DNA of 35,807 bases from Acanthamoeba lenticulata. Its lineage: Eukaryota; Discosea; Longamoebia; Acanthamoebidae. Made by a program: the position numbers and the translations under genes. The notes beneath the pieces are model-generated. The model worked only from the letters and a program-made list of their open reading frames with translations. It searched no databases and was not told where the DNA came from. Below, piece by piece: positions 10,505 through 21,300 of the stretch. Position 1 is the first letter of the stretch, and each line of letters begins with the position of its first letter. Location of the stretch: positions 1 to 35,807 of the forward strand of contig NAVB01000051.1 in the NCBI GenBank assembly GCA_002179805.1. Direction: 5' to 3'.

Positions 10505-13500
10505 TTACAGGTCCTTGTAGTTCTCCCGCTTGAGGCTCGCAAACTTGCGTACCCTGCCCGCCCCTCCTGGAGAGGGCAAGGGCGAGTTGCACGGAGACGC
10601 TGCAGGAGAGCTGCCGCTGGGCACAGTCGGCACCGTGTCGAGCTCCCCAGAGTCACCCCCTATGGAAGTAGGTCTGTCCTCCCGACAATATAATTATATT
10701 CGTCACGGGTGAGCATCAACCAAGAGAAGAAAGAGGGAGGGACAGTGCGCGTACCGGTCGCCGCTCCAAGTGTCACGTCGCATGCCGGCGAACCGCCTCA
10801 CGCGGGGATCCTCGCTCGCGGCCGCCTCGGCGAGCTCCTTCTCCTTTTGGGCGATGAGATCGTTCTTCTTGGAGGCGAATCGCCGCATCTGGGAGGAGGG
10901 CGACGACACCGGGCTCATGTCGTCCTTCGACGACGTCATCGAGCCCCCGATGACGCTGCCGCCGCCGGTGCCGCCGCCGGTGCCGCCGCCGGTGCCGCCG
11001 ACACCCTGCTTGAGGCTGTTGCGCTTAAGGCTGACGAACCGGCGCGTCTTTTTCTCGCCCGAGACGCTGCCGTTGGGGCTGCCCTCCGCGCAGCCGTTCT
11101 CCTCGCCGCTGCCCTCCGCGGCGGCGTGTTGCTCGCGGAGGGCCTCGATGGAGAGGGCGCCCACGGTGAGCGACTGGTGCCGCGAGCCCGTGGCCACCTT
11201 CTTCTTAAAGTCCCGGAGGCTCCGCTTGTCGGGCTTGCCTCCCGCCGCTGCTGCCGACGCGGTCGCCGCCGCCTCGTCGCCCTCGCCCTCCTCCAGCAGG
11301 TGCCTCAGCTGCTGCTCGACCGTGTCCGAGGAGAAGGTGCGGCTCAGGTCATCGTCCGAGACCGTCGAGGAGCTGCGCGTCCGGTACATGAGCTGCTCAC
11401 TCAGCAGCGACTTGGTGAGCGACGCCCGCTGCTTGGCGATGCGCGTCACTTGCTCTGCATTTCATTCACCATCACCATCACGATCACCATCACCACCACG
11501 AACAACGACAACAATAAGAATAAGAAGGAAAAGAGCCAGGTCGGGAATTGGAAGGCGGGGTTGAAGGGGGGGGGGAAGAGGAAGAAGAAGAGGAGACCAT
11601 CGTGGGCGGAGAGCTTGTCCTTGGTCTCCTTGATGCAGTCGAGGAGGTCCTTCATCCACTCGTCCTTCTCCTCCTTGGAGTGGGCGCACAGCCACATGGA
11701 CTCCCGCGAGGAGACCACCTCGAACCCGTTGGTCTTGAGGCCCTCGTCCCCCAGATTTACAATCGAGCCCTTCTCCAGCTCCACCTTGCCTGCAGGTCCC
11801 CATTCGACGCAAAAACAAAAAACGGTCAGTTTTTGCCACCGCTTTTCGATCGAAACACGGGGGGGGAAGGAGGGGGAGGGGAGGACCCACCCTTGTACTT
11901 GAAGAGCTTCTGCTGGGCGAGGTCCTTGAGGTTCATGGTGCCCCGCTTGCTCTTGTCCTTGCTGGTCAGCGACTTGGTCAGAGTCTTGGACATCTCGCAG
12001 TGCACGAGGATGTCGTTGAACAAAATGAACCTGCTCGACCATCATGACGGTCATGCATGGATGACAACGGCGATGATCAAGTTGAAGATTAGCGGACAAT
12101 GGACTCAACCTCCTCGCCCTTGTGTACAGTGGGGAGTCTTTGGGGGGGGGGGGCGGACCACTTCTGCTTGAGCTTGCCCTTGTCGGTGACCTCCTTGAGG
12201 GCGCCCTCCCGCACGAACCGCCGGTGCGGATCGATCAGGCTCTGTTTGCCGAAAAGCGTGCATGGGATGGGATGGGATGGGATGGGATGGGATGGGGTTC
12301 GTGAGCAGTGAAGCAAGACCAGTGGCGCGGGCTTTTTGGGGGAAGGAAAAGGAGGAGGAGGATGGGACCTCGAGGTTCTTGCCGGAGAGGGTGGACTGGA
12401 TGGCCATGCACTTCTGGATGTTTTCGGCCTCCATCTTCTTCTGATTGACGTAGTTGGCCGTGTCCGTGATCAGCCCGAGCGCCTTGGTCAGGTCCCCATA
12501 GTCCGGATGGTCCTAACGTACGTAGGGACATCCAAATAGTTTACAAAAGGGCACAAACAAGACACACATGAGCACAGGCCTGGACCGACGATCACGACGA
12601 TGACGCCGGCGCAGGAGGAGGAGAAGAGCATCGCTTTTAGGGAAGGGGAGGGGAGGGGGAGGCAGGGAAGACGGTACGGGCCAGGTGTGCTTGAGGAGGT
12701 CACGGAGGAGGAGCTGGTAGCGCGGGATGCGCTGGATCGGGGTGATCAGGATCGACGGCAGGTCTACCACCGAGAAGGAGAACTTGGCGAAGGCCTGGCT
12801 GCAGAACTCGAGGAAGATGATCGACTTCTTGCACTCCTGCTCTCTCCCCCCAACACAACAGCCCCGCGTGCGCGCCATGGGATTCATCAGATTTTGGTGG
12901 GGGTGTTGGGGGTTGGGGGGGGGGGAGGGGATGGATGGCGCGGTGGTGGCGAGATGGGATGCTGGTGTGTGCGTGTGTGCGTTTGTGTGCTTTAGTAAAG
13001 AGCGAACGGGAGAGGAGGGAGACCTGGATCTGGGCGAGGGCCTCATTGAAGTTCTGGACGTATTCGGTGTAGATCTTGAGGATGCCGGCCATGCGCACGA
13101 AGATGTCCCCGATCTTCTGGTTCGGGTGCCTGCCGCATGCGCGTCACATTAATCGGTCGACCGGTTCAGTCAGCAGCCGGAGAGATGGTATGAGAACGGG
13201 GGAGGGGGAGGCGCACCATTGCTGCTCCACGCGCTTGACGAGGGGCACCTCGAGGAGGTCCTTGTTGGTGGCCAGGATGATCTCCACCGTCGAGAAGATC
13301 GTCCGGATCTGCTTAGCCCCCCCCCCAAATTTCCCGCAGGGAAACCACGCCACCGCCGGGTGTCATCCAACCCGGCCGTGCTTGCACATCCCCCGCTCGC
13401 TCCCGAGGGAATAAGGGGGAATGGGATGGGGGAAGGGCGGGCTGTGCCTCGGAGTCGGAGATGATGGGCTTCCCGCTCGCGTTGGCGTCGCGCAGCGGAT

Positions 13501-14094
13501 GCAAGAAGTGCTGCTCCACCAAAACCCACCCACCCGCAACAACGAACAGAAGAAGGATCGATGTGTAAGGGGCACACCGCCACGCCTCTTCGAGCCCACG
13601 CCCTTCCTTCTTCTCTCAAAGACGTCGCACACGCATGAGGAGAACTTGACCTCCACGCTTCACACTCTTCACCTCCACCAAAAGCACATCGGCTTTTGCT
13701 TCTACTCCTACACTCCTTCTCGCCACGTTCCTTCCCGAGCACAAGAAGAAGAAGAAGAAGGGGAAGGAGGAGTCTCTTTCTCTCTTCGGAGGGAATAAGG
13801 CGAGAGCGTACGTGAACAAGTTCAAAGAGCTGGTTGACGTAGAGACGTTCCGTGGAAAGAATCTCCTCCGCCACGTGAGTGCGATAGATGTGCATCTTGA
13901 CTGCGGAACCCACATAAATAAATAAATATATGTGTAAATAACAACAAAAAATTAAAACGGCGGGCCTGGGGGAGGGGGGGGAAGGGTTGCGGGCGCGCAC
14001 GTTTCTCCTTGTACTTGCGTTTAGCACTGTGCGCGCGCCATGCTGTCTGAATCTTCCTCGCCGCAATGGTTTGCTGTTGTTTCTGTTGCCACAT
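10505..14094 (-). CDS. IQ motif, RhoGEF (DH) and PH domain protein
   Basis: Predicted guanine nucleotide exchange factor for Rho/Rac GTPases at membranes and the actin cortex. From the start at 14094 the order is: an IQ motif (IAARKIQTAWRAHSAKRKY, calmodulin-binding type); the DH domain, with THVAEEILSTERLYVNQL (CR1), PIISDSE joined to IRTIFSTVEIIL, VRMAGILKIYTEYVQNF, and DLPSILITPIQRIPRYQLLL (CR3 signature); and a PH domain, with RRFVREGALKEV, FILFNDILVHCEM, LKTNGFEVVS and SMWLCAHSKEEKDEWMKDL, where the conserved PH tryptophan is present. A Ser-rich C-tail follows with Gly-rich repeats and four copies of a basic R(R/K)F-x-S/G motif (TRRFVSLKR, MRRFASKK, VRRFAGMRR, VRKFASLKR). The last exon follows an ACAG acceptor and ends RENYKDL-TAA. 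The intron 13309-13447 uses a GC donor. The substrate GTPase cannot be told from sequence alone. Confidence 0.92.
12262..12297. repeat. GGGAT/ATCCC pentanucleotide tandem repeat
   Basis: About seven tandem copies of ATGGG in a RhoGEF intron inside the PH-domain coding region. The unit is short and invariant, and the number of copies is too small for a protein-coding or centromeric array. It is probably a microsatellite. Confidence 0.85.
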
Positions 14095-14469
14095 GGTGCT
14101 CGAGATGATGTTGTGTTGAGGAAAGAGTGGAGTTGCTGAAGATGGAGAAAGGCAAACAAAAGGAGGAGGCCGAGTTCGAAGCGAACACCCAAAGGAGGCG
14201 GATTCGAGTCGTTCGCTTGCGCTCACCTCACACAAGGCCGAGTTAACTTACTAATACACGTGTCGCACAGAGGGCGGGTGCTATCCTCCCGTCACTGTGG
14301 CCCAGGCAAGTGAGGCACTTGGCGTCAACCCGGAATGTACAATATTAAAAGGAACCCGGGTATGAGCTCTCGCCCCCGGTATTTACTGGGATAATGGTTA
14401 TTTCTCCATCGTTTATTTTGTTTTCATCGCTGCTTTTCCACGATAATCTTGTGCCGATTAATTGCGAAG
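14095..14469. promoter_or_regulatory. Divergent promoter region between RhoGEF and NDUFA2
   Basis: This 375-nt gap lies between two head-to-head genes. An AT-rich patch AATATTAAAAGG (14341-14352), about 120 nt before the NDUFA2 start, could be a TATA-like element. A T-rich stretch at about 14400-14440 follows. No gene is seen here. Confidence 0.5.
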
Positions 14470-15127
14470 ATGTCGTGGAGGGCTAGACTTTCGGTCAACA
14501 TGCAGGAGCTCCGCTTCATCTATTGTCCTACTTCGGCCAACAGCGCTGGTGTGCGGTAAGAGACAATCACAATTACCCCCCCCCCTCTCTTTTCATTGGG
14601 GTTCGGTCCGTCCCCTATAACTTTCGCTGGGTTGGGGTGTGCAGAACGTTCTTGCAGAACAACTACAAGGAGCTGAGGCAGCTAAACCCCCTTCTCCCCA
14701 TCGCCTCGCGAACCGCTGCGGGTGCCCCGCCCAAGGTTTTCGCCCGCTACGGTACTCTTTTTTTCTCCCACCGCCTGGCGTTTTGCAGCGTTGGGCTTCT
14801 TCACGCACCACGGCGGTCTTGCGCTTAACGCAACGGCGCTAACATGTTTGTGTTGTTGGCCGTGGCTTTCTGCGCCCAGACTGGGCTGAGGAAGAGGAGT
14901 TTGACCTGCACAACGCGACGGAAAAGGAGGTCGAGGAGAGGGTCCGCGAGCTTACGCTGAGGGGCGAGAAGAAGGTACGGATCATGCATTCTCTCGGGGT
15001 CCTCTTCGCTCATTTCAACTCGGTCATCTTGTCTTTGACGGGGCATTAGGAGAGGAGCGCTGAGTCGATGCCCAGGGACAGGGACCTCATCGACGAGGTG
15101 GATGTCAGGCGGTTCGATACCTACTAA
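14470..15127 (+). CDS. NDUFA2: NADH dehydrogenase 1 alpha subcomplex subunit 2 (complex I B8 subunit)
   Basis: Accessory subunit of mitochondrial complex I with a thioredoxin-like L51/S25/CI-B8 fold. The four-exon model 14470-14555, 14645-14751, 14880-14974, 15050-15127 is in phase and gives 121 residues. Recognisable features are LRFIYCPTSANSAGVRTFL (helix after the first strand), YKELRQLNPLLPI, the PPKVFARYDWAEEEEFDL segment that matches the PKLWARYAFGQE-type region of the family, and the NATEKEVEERVREL helix. The protein is about 25 residues longer than animal NDUFA2, carrying a charged C-terminal tail (ERSAESMPRDRDLIDEVDVRRFDTY in two pieces). No obvious long mitochondrial presequence is seen, as is usual for this subunit. 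A mitoribosomal L51/S25 protein is the alternative, but the ARY motif favours NDUFA2. Confidence 0.85.
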
Positions 15128-15667
15128 GCCGTCATCCCGCGCGGATGACCGGGCGCAGCTCTTCGAGGCCCCAGGCCCCTTTTGTTTTCTTCCCCAGTAT
15201 ATAGAGCCATGCTCGTACCATTGCTTCCACCATCTCGCTACTTCTCTCTTCCGTTATCGCGAGGCGAGAGGCCCTGCGTTCCGCGCTGTGGGTTGTTTAT
15301 GTCGACAACGGCCGCAACAGTCGGTAATTCCGGGGCGAGACAGCGCCGGAAAAAGAAAGAAAGCGAAGGAGAGAGAAGTGGCCCCCCTCCTCATACACCC
15401 CCACACAACGCACGCTGCCCGCTCCGCGAACATTTTGATTAAGGCGGGATATACGCTCGTCTGCACGTGACTCATGAGAATAGGCACTCGCGTCCTCTAG
15501 AGCCTGCCAATATCTTTCATCTTTCAGCCCTCCCTACATCTTCTTCTTCTGCTTGCTCCTGCGCATCGATATCTTTGTCTTTCTCTACTTACTTCTTTCA
15601 GTCTATTAAGCATATTGGGAACAACAGCAACGGTCAAGCCACGAGTAGAGGAAATAATTGATACACA
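15128..15667. other. Intergenic spacer, NDUFA2 3' end and promoter of the acidic-protein gene
   Basis: This 540-nt stretch lies between two plus-strand genes. It contains C/T-rich patches (about 15535-15605) just before the next start, typical of the leaders here, and no open frame with protein-like composition. I see no RNA gene or repeat. Confidence 0.5.
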
Positions 15668-18161
15668 ATGGACAACTATCAGATGATGAAAGTGGTTGAG
15701 CTCGAGCTGCGCAAGCAGCAGAAGCGAACACGAAGGAAACAACGAGAGGAAGAGCGCGAACGACGTAAGCTGCGTCGTTCGAGCCGCGATGCGGGGAGCG
15801 CCAAGTCGCTCTACAGACGTGAGCCCAGCCTTCCCATTTCGACACCGCCCGCGTTCAACCTTCCACCTCTGAGCTTGGCTGGGCTCAGACGGCAGAGCAG
15901 CGGCCCAGGCGTTGACAGCGAATGGAGCGGGAGTGAAGACGGGCAGTCGCAGCTCATGATCCAGAGGGACATCATCCCCTCGCCGACAACTAGCGAGTGC
16001 AATTTCATGAGCGAAGACGAATTTCGTGGCGAATTTCGCTTCGGTGATGAAGACGACGTCGATGACAACGACGAGGAGGAATGGGAACGCAGCGACGACC
16101 TCGAAACTGACGACGAGACAGACGACGACGAGGATGAGGAGGACTACTTTGAAGATGATGACGAGGGGACCCCTCGCCATTCTGTACGTCATTCACAAGC
16201 CCGTCTTTATCTTTGCCTATCAGCGCTGCTCTATTTCTTGCGGGCTCATGAGGTCGGCGTTTGTGTGTTTTTGTGTCGCGCGCGCGTGTTTGCGCCGGCG
16301 GGGGGGGGGGCAGTACAAGGCCGGCGGCGAGGGCGTCCTGCGGCACCTGTCCGGCAGGCGGGAGAGCCCGCGGGGCCCGGACCACAGCGACGACGCGCAC
16401 ATGGCCAAGTGGCGCAAGTGGGACCAGCGGCATCACACCCTTCAGCGCCTCCGCAGCAGCGACGAGCGCTCGGGCGAGGAGAGCGACGACGCCAACGACG
16501 TGCGGGTTCTGCGGGCGCGCGAGACCATGATGTCAACCCTCAAGGCCACCCTCACCCGCACCCGGGAGCCGGCTGCCGCGGGCGTCGACGGCAACGAGAG
16601 CGGCAGCAGCGAGACGCGTCGCATCTTGCGGCGCATGCGCAGCGCGAGTGAGAACCTCTCAGCGCCCGACGACGTCGATGGCGGTGACGAAGACGGCGTG
16701 ATCCTCCCGCAGCAGCTTCGGGCGAGCGGGGAGTGGGGCGCCCAGTGGCTGCAGCGCGAGGGCAGCATCGACTATGAGGACGACGAGGACGACGACGAGA
16801 GGGGCATCATGCTCGTCCCTGAGTTTGACGAAGACGGCGCGGTGGCGGAGGAGGGCAAGTTCTTCTTCATCCCCTTCGAAAAGGGCAGCGGCGAGACGCC
16901 CCTCCCGCCCCGCCGCGGCGTCGCGACGTCGTCCTCCCCGAGCGAGCCCCGAGAGCCAGCTGGCGACGTTAACGACGAGTCGCAGCAGCAGCAACAGGAC
17001 AAAGAGGAGGAGGACGAGGAAGAGGACGATGACGAGGAAGAGGATGAAGAGGGACCTCATGATGGCGATGACGAGGAGCATCGGCAGCAGCCTCGTGACC
17101 ATGACCCACCACCGCCACCCGCAGCGGGCGGTGGGTCGACAAAAGGAGAAGCGGCGCCATCAGGAAGCGCGGGGCAGGACGATACTCGCGCACCATCCTC
17201 TTCCTCGTCGTCATCACCTTCCTCGTCATCCTCCTTCTCCTCAGCGTCATCAGCAGCGCCATCACTAGACTCCACATCACCACCACCAACGACGACAACA
17301 ACATCCCCCAACGAGGGCGACGCGGAGGAGGAGGAGGAGGACAAGTCCCCACCGGCCCCGTCGGGCGCGGAGAAGGACGTGGTGGTGGTGGTGGTGGGAG
17401 TCGCGAGGGAGCCGCAGAAGGAGGGCCTGGTCGCTGTCCACGGGGCAGGAGGCGCCCTCCACGAGCAGATCCACACGCAAAGCGAGGAGGCCCGTCATGC
17501 CAGCGGGATGTCTGACGACGACAACGACAAGGGAAAGAGCAGCGGACCCGCAACAGCAAGCAAAGCCGATCGCCCGCCGTCGGCCAGTTCGACGGCGACG
17601 GCCGAGACGGCCGTGCAGCCAAAGGCGTCAAGGAAGGACAAGGGCAAAGAGCGGCTGCTCCACTCGACGGATGACTTTGAAGACGACAACAACCACAATA
17701 ATCCTGATGATGGTGCAACCAAACGCATCAAGGAACAGGCGACTTTCACTCCGCTGCCCTCGCCCTTGGCCCCCACGGAAGCGCCGCGGCGCGCTTCAGT
17801 CGTGTTGCAGCCACCGGTGCCCGGCACGGTGGTGGCCATGACGCCAGAGGCGGGCGCCCGGTCGGCCAGGAAGGAGTGGGTGTGGGATCGCGAACCTCTC
17901 CACGACGCCGTCCATCACCCGCACCACAACCACCAGCCCGCGCGAGTCTCGGGGAGCAGCAGCAGCAGCAGCAGCACTAGTAACAGCAGCGACACGATCA
18001 ACTCCCTTCTCGGCAGCGCGGCGGGCGCCGCCGACGGCAGCCGGAGCCCCCTCTTACGATCGCCGCGAGAGGGGGTCACGAAACGGAGTCCCCTCCTGGC
18101 GCGCGAGGAAGTGCCGCCTCGGCTCAGCGCCGTCAGCTGTCTATCTTGTACCCTTTCCTGA
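15668..18161 (+). CDS. Highly acidic, low-complexity protein of unknown function
   Basis: Two exons (15668-16183 and 16314-18161) join in phase and give 787 residues. I do not recognise the family. The N-terminus is a basic, Arg/Lys-rich helix (about residues 10-45: KQQKRTRRKQREEERERRK), followed by a Ser/Pro region and a long Asp/Glu tract (about 118-168). The second exon has a more ordinary middle (ARETMMSTLKATLTRTRE, RRILRRMRSASENLS, EEGKFFFIPFEKGSGETPLP), a second and third acidic tract, poly-Ser, a Pro/Thr stretch and a basic Lys/Arg piece near 650 (SRKDKGKERLL). Such charge blocks suggest a disordered nuclear or nucleolar protein, but this is inference. The sense-strand G11 run ends directly at the CAG acceptor (16311-16313). 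The C-terminus is uncertain because a GTAC donor-like site precedes the stop and a TTGCAG lies downstream at 18223-18228. Confidence 0.75.
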
Positions 18162-18332
18162 CATAAAATGTAAACACACCCCATGAATCGTCTAATCCTC
18201 CCTCTCCACGGTGGTTCTCCCCTTGCAGCTGGCGGGCGAAAAGCATTTGTGTTGACAAGTACACTGCAGTGCACCGAAAGGAGGTTTCCCTCCTCTTTGC
18301 GAGCCGTGAGAAGAGAGGGGGGGGGGCAACGA

Positions 18333-21300
18333 CTACTTGAAGGTGGACTTGATGGGGTGGGAGACCCCGTGCGAGTGGTGGAAGGCGTAGTAGAACGGGT
18401 AGAACGAGTACGGGTGGTGGTAGGCCGGGTGCGTGGAGAGCTTGTTGTGGTGGAAGGCCAGGTCGAGGTCCCACACCTGCAGCGCACCGTTGTCGTGGCC
18501 CGTGATGAACTGGTTCCGCACGTAGGGCTTGGGCGCCGCCAGGTCGTCGTAGGACACCACGCAGCACGACGTCACCCGCGACCTGTCCACATTGGGCCAA
18601 AATAAGAAATAAGAAATAAAAAAAACAAAACAAAAAACAAAACAAAAAACAAAAGAAAAAGAGGGCCAAGCAACCCGTCGACGGGCTTGATGGAGCAGAC
18701 GCAGTAGTAGTCGTCGTAGATGGTGAGGGCGCCCTGCGGGTCGGTGATCACGCACAGGTGACTCTCCACACGGCCCTCAATCTCCTTCCCGTCTATGTTC
18801 TCCAAATTGCGCTCGAGGAAGACCATCTGCGTCAGCATCTCCTGCGCCAGCCCTGTCCTCCTCGCCCCACCGCGCAATGAGGCAACGACGAGGAAGAGGA
18901 GGAGGAGGACGGGGCGACGAAAGAGGGCGAACCCGAGTTGTAGATAAAGTGATCGAGGGCGCCGCCCGAGTTGTAGGAGGCGATGCAGGAGACGTGGGGC
19001 TGGGGAAGGTCGACGTAGAGGTAGCGCCAGACCTTGATCGTCCCGCCGGCCGAGAGGGACGAGAAGATGAGGCCCCCGCCAGACTTGTGGGACTCGGAGA
19101 TCATGACCTGCCGGATGGGCTGCTCGTGGTGGCCCTTGGCCCCGAAGATGAGCTTGAAGTTGCGCGTGTTCACCACCTTGGAGCACAGCCGCACGCTCCC
19201 CTGCTCCGTCCCGTACGTCAGCAGCACGTTGGACCCGTGCCGGTCCGTGAACACCACGCAGCTCAGGCACGTGATCACCTCCCTGCTCGCGCGTACGTGC
19301 GTGTGTGCATGTGCGTGTGTGTGTGTGTGTGTGAGACACGAGCGCGCGCGCGTGCGGCGACAAGGGATTGGGGAGAAGAGGGGGCGGACCGGTCGATGTC
19401 CTCCCAGGTCTCGGCGACGACCCACTCCCAGTGGGTGTGGGAGTTGAAGTGCTGGGCGAGCTCGCAGATGGTGCCGTCGTCGAAGCCCAGGAAGGAGAAC
19501 GGGTCCACGACGGCCACGCACATGACGCGGTCCTTCTTGCTCAGCTCCATCGACCGCGCCGACAGCTCCCGCGGCGCCCGCGGCGACGACGGCCCGAGCG
19601 ACGACGGGCTCGGCGAGATCACGTGCGACGGCGCGCACATGTAGATGATCTGTCCCCCCCCCGCACACGCGCATTATTTGGATGAGCCTCTCTCGCTCGC
19701 TCGCTCGCGCGCGCGCGTGTGCGTGTGCACGCGTGTGTGCGTGGTTTGGGAGGGGGGGGGAGCAACCTTGTTGCGCTCGGGCGGCTCGCGGAGGTCGAAG
19801 ATGCAGATGGAGTTGTCGGAGGAGATGGCCACCAGGTAGCAGTTGTTGACCATGAAGTTGCACGACGTGATGTCCTTCAGCTCCAGCTGCAGCTCCTGCG
19901 CTCCCAGCCCCAGCCCCCCCGAAACCAACAACATGTACCCATCCCGCAGGGGACCAGCAGTGTGTGAGCTTCCACCCCACACGCACACGCACACAAAGGA
20001 GGATCATATTTGGGGGGGGGGAGGAAGGGATGCAGCGTACGCCCCACTTGACGCAGGACTTGAGGTGGAGCTGGTCCCACACGCACACGAGCGCCGACTT
20101 CTGCGAGTAGACCGCCAGGTACAGGTTCGTGTATTGCCCTGTTTTTGTTTTTTGTTTTTGTAGTCACGACGAGGGCAGGATCAAGAGGACGCCAATCATG
20201 ACGAAGATTGGGGGCAGGGCAGAGGGGGGGGGGGCGAGTACCGGTGGTGGTCATGGTGGCGGACATGAGGAGGCCGTCGGCGGTGGGGAGGCACTGGGCC
20301 TCCATGAACATGAGGCGCCACCCGAGGGCCATGTTCTCGTACTTCCAGCACGCGATGGAGCCGTCCTCGTAGGCCGCGCACACGATGTTGAACTTGGAGC
20401 ACAGCTGCGTCACGCGGCTGCTCCCGGCCGCCATCGACGGCACCGCCGGCATGGCCTGCCCGGGGTGATGATGATGGTGGTGATGCTGCGCCTCGTCCCG
20501 GCGCGCCGTGGCGCTGCCCTCGCGTCGGCTCAGGGCCTCCTCCGGGTGGTCCTCGGGGTCCTCCGCCTGGTAATGGTGGTGCTCGTGCGCGAAGAATGCG
20601 TCCTCGTCGTCCCGCTCCTTGCCCCGCTCGTCCCCGAGTGTCGCCGCACCGCCGACTGTTATCGTCGGCGTCGTGGCCGTCGTCGGCGAGGTCGTCGTGG
20701 CGCTGCCGGTGGTGGCTCGCCTGGGGACGCCGGGCGCCGTCGTCGCCAGGCTGAAGCCGCTGATGGGCGGGACGGTCACGCCCGCGCCGGTGGTGACGGT
20801 GGCGGCAGTGGAGACCGGCCCGGAGGAGCCCATCGCTGTCGCCGACGACATGTCGGGCGGGCCGCCCTCGCCCGGCGTCGCGCTGCTGCCGCATGCGCCT
20901 CCCGACATGGCGTCGGCGGGCGGGGCGGTCGAAGATGACGACGACGATGACGACGACGGTGTCGAAGACGACGCGCCGCCGGTAGTGGAGGCAGAGGAGT
21001 CAGGCGAGAGAGCGGGCGGGGGCGGGGCGGGCGTGTCCTTCTTGGGCGGCTTCGGGGGCTTGGGCGGCTTGGCGTGGTGGTGGTAGTGGGGCTGCTGCTG
21101 TCTGCCGCTGGGCAGCGGGCGGACGTCAAAGAGGGCGTCGGGGCGCGGGAGGAGGCAGACGAAGAACTTGTAGCCCGGGTGGCTGGCCACCACGGAGGAG
21201 GCGATGTGCTCGCTCAGCTCCGTCATGCCGTAGAACTCCATCTCGTGCAGGATCTCCTCCAGCGTGAGCCCCTCCGGGACCTGCGTGCCCCCGCCCGTCC

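Noticed and set aside
12262..12297. Possible CRISPR-like or telomere-like repeat (ATGGG units)
   Set aside because: Units are contiguous with no spacers, only 5 nt long, and lie in an intron; this is a microsatellite.
16026..16313. Upstream extension of the second-exon frame of the acidic protein (from 16026)
   Set aside because: The first exon is acidic and protein-like in a different frame (MDNYQMMK from 15668), and a GTACGT donor and GGGCAG acceptor join the two in phase.
19296..19345. GT/CG alternating stretch as a possible Z-DNA or origin element
   Set aside because: It sits inside an intron like the other dinucleotide repeats here, and nothing else marks it as functional.
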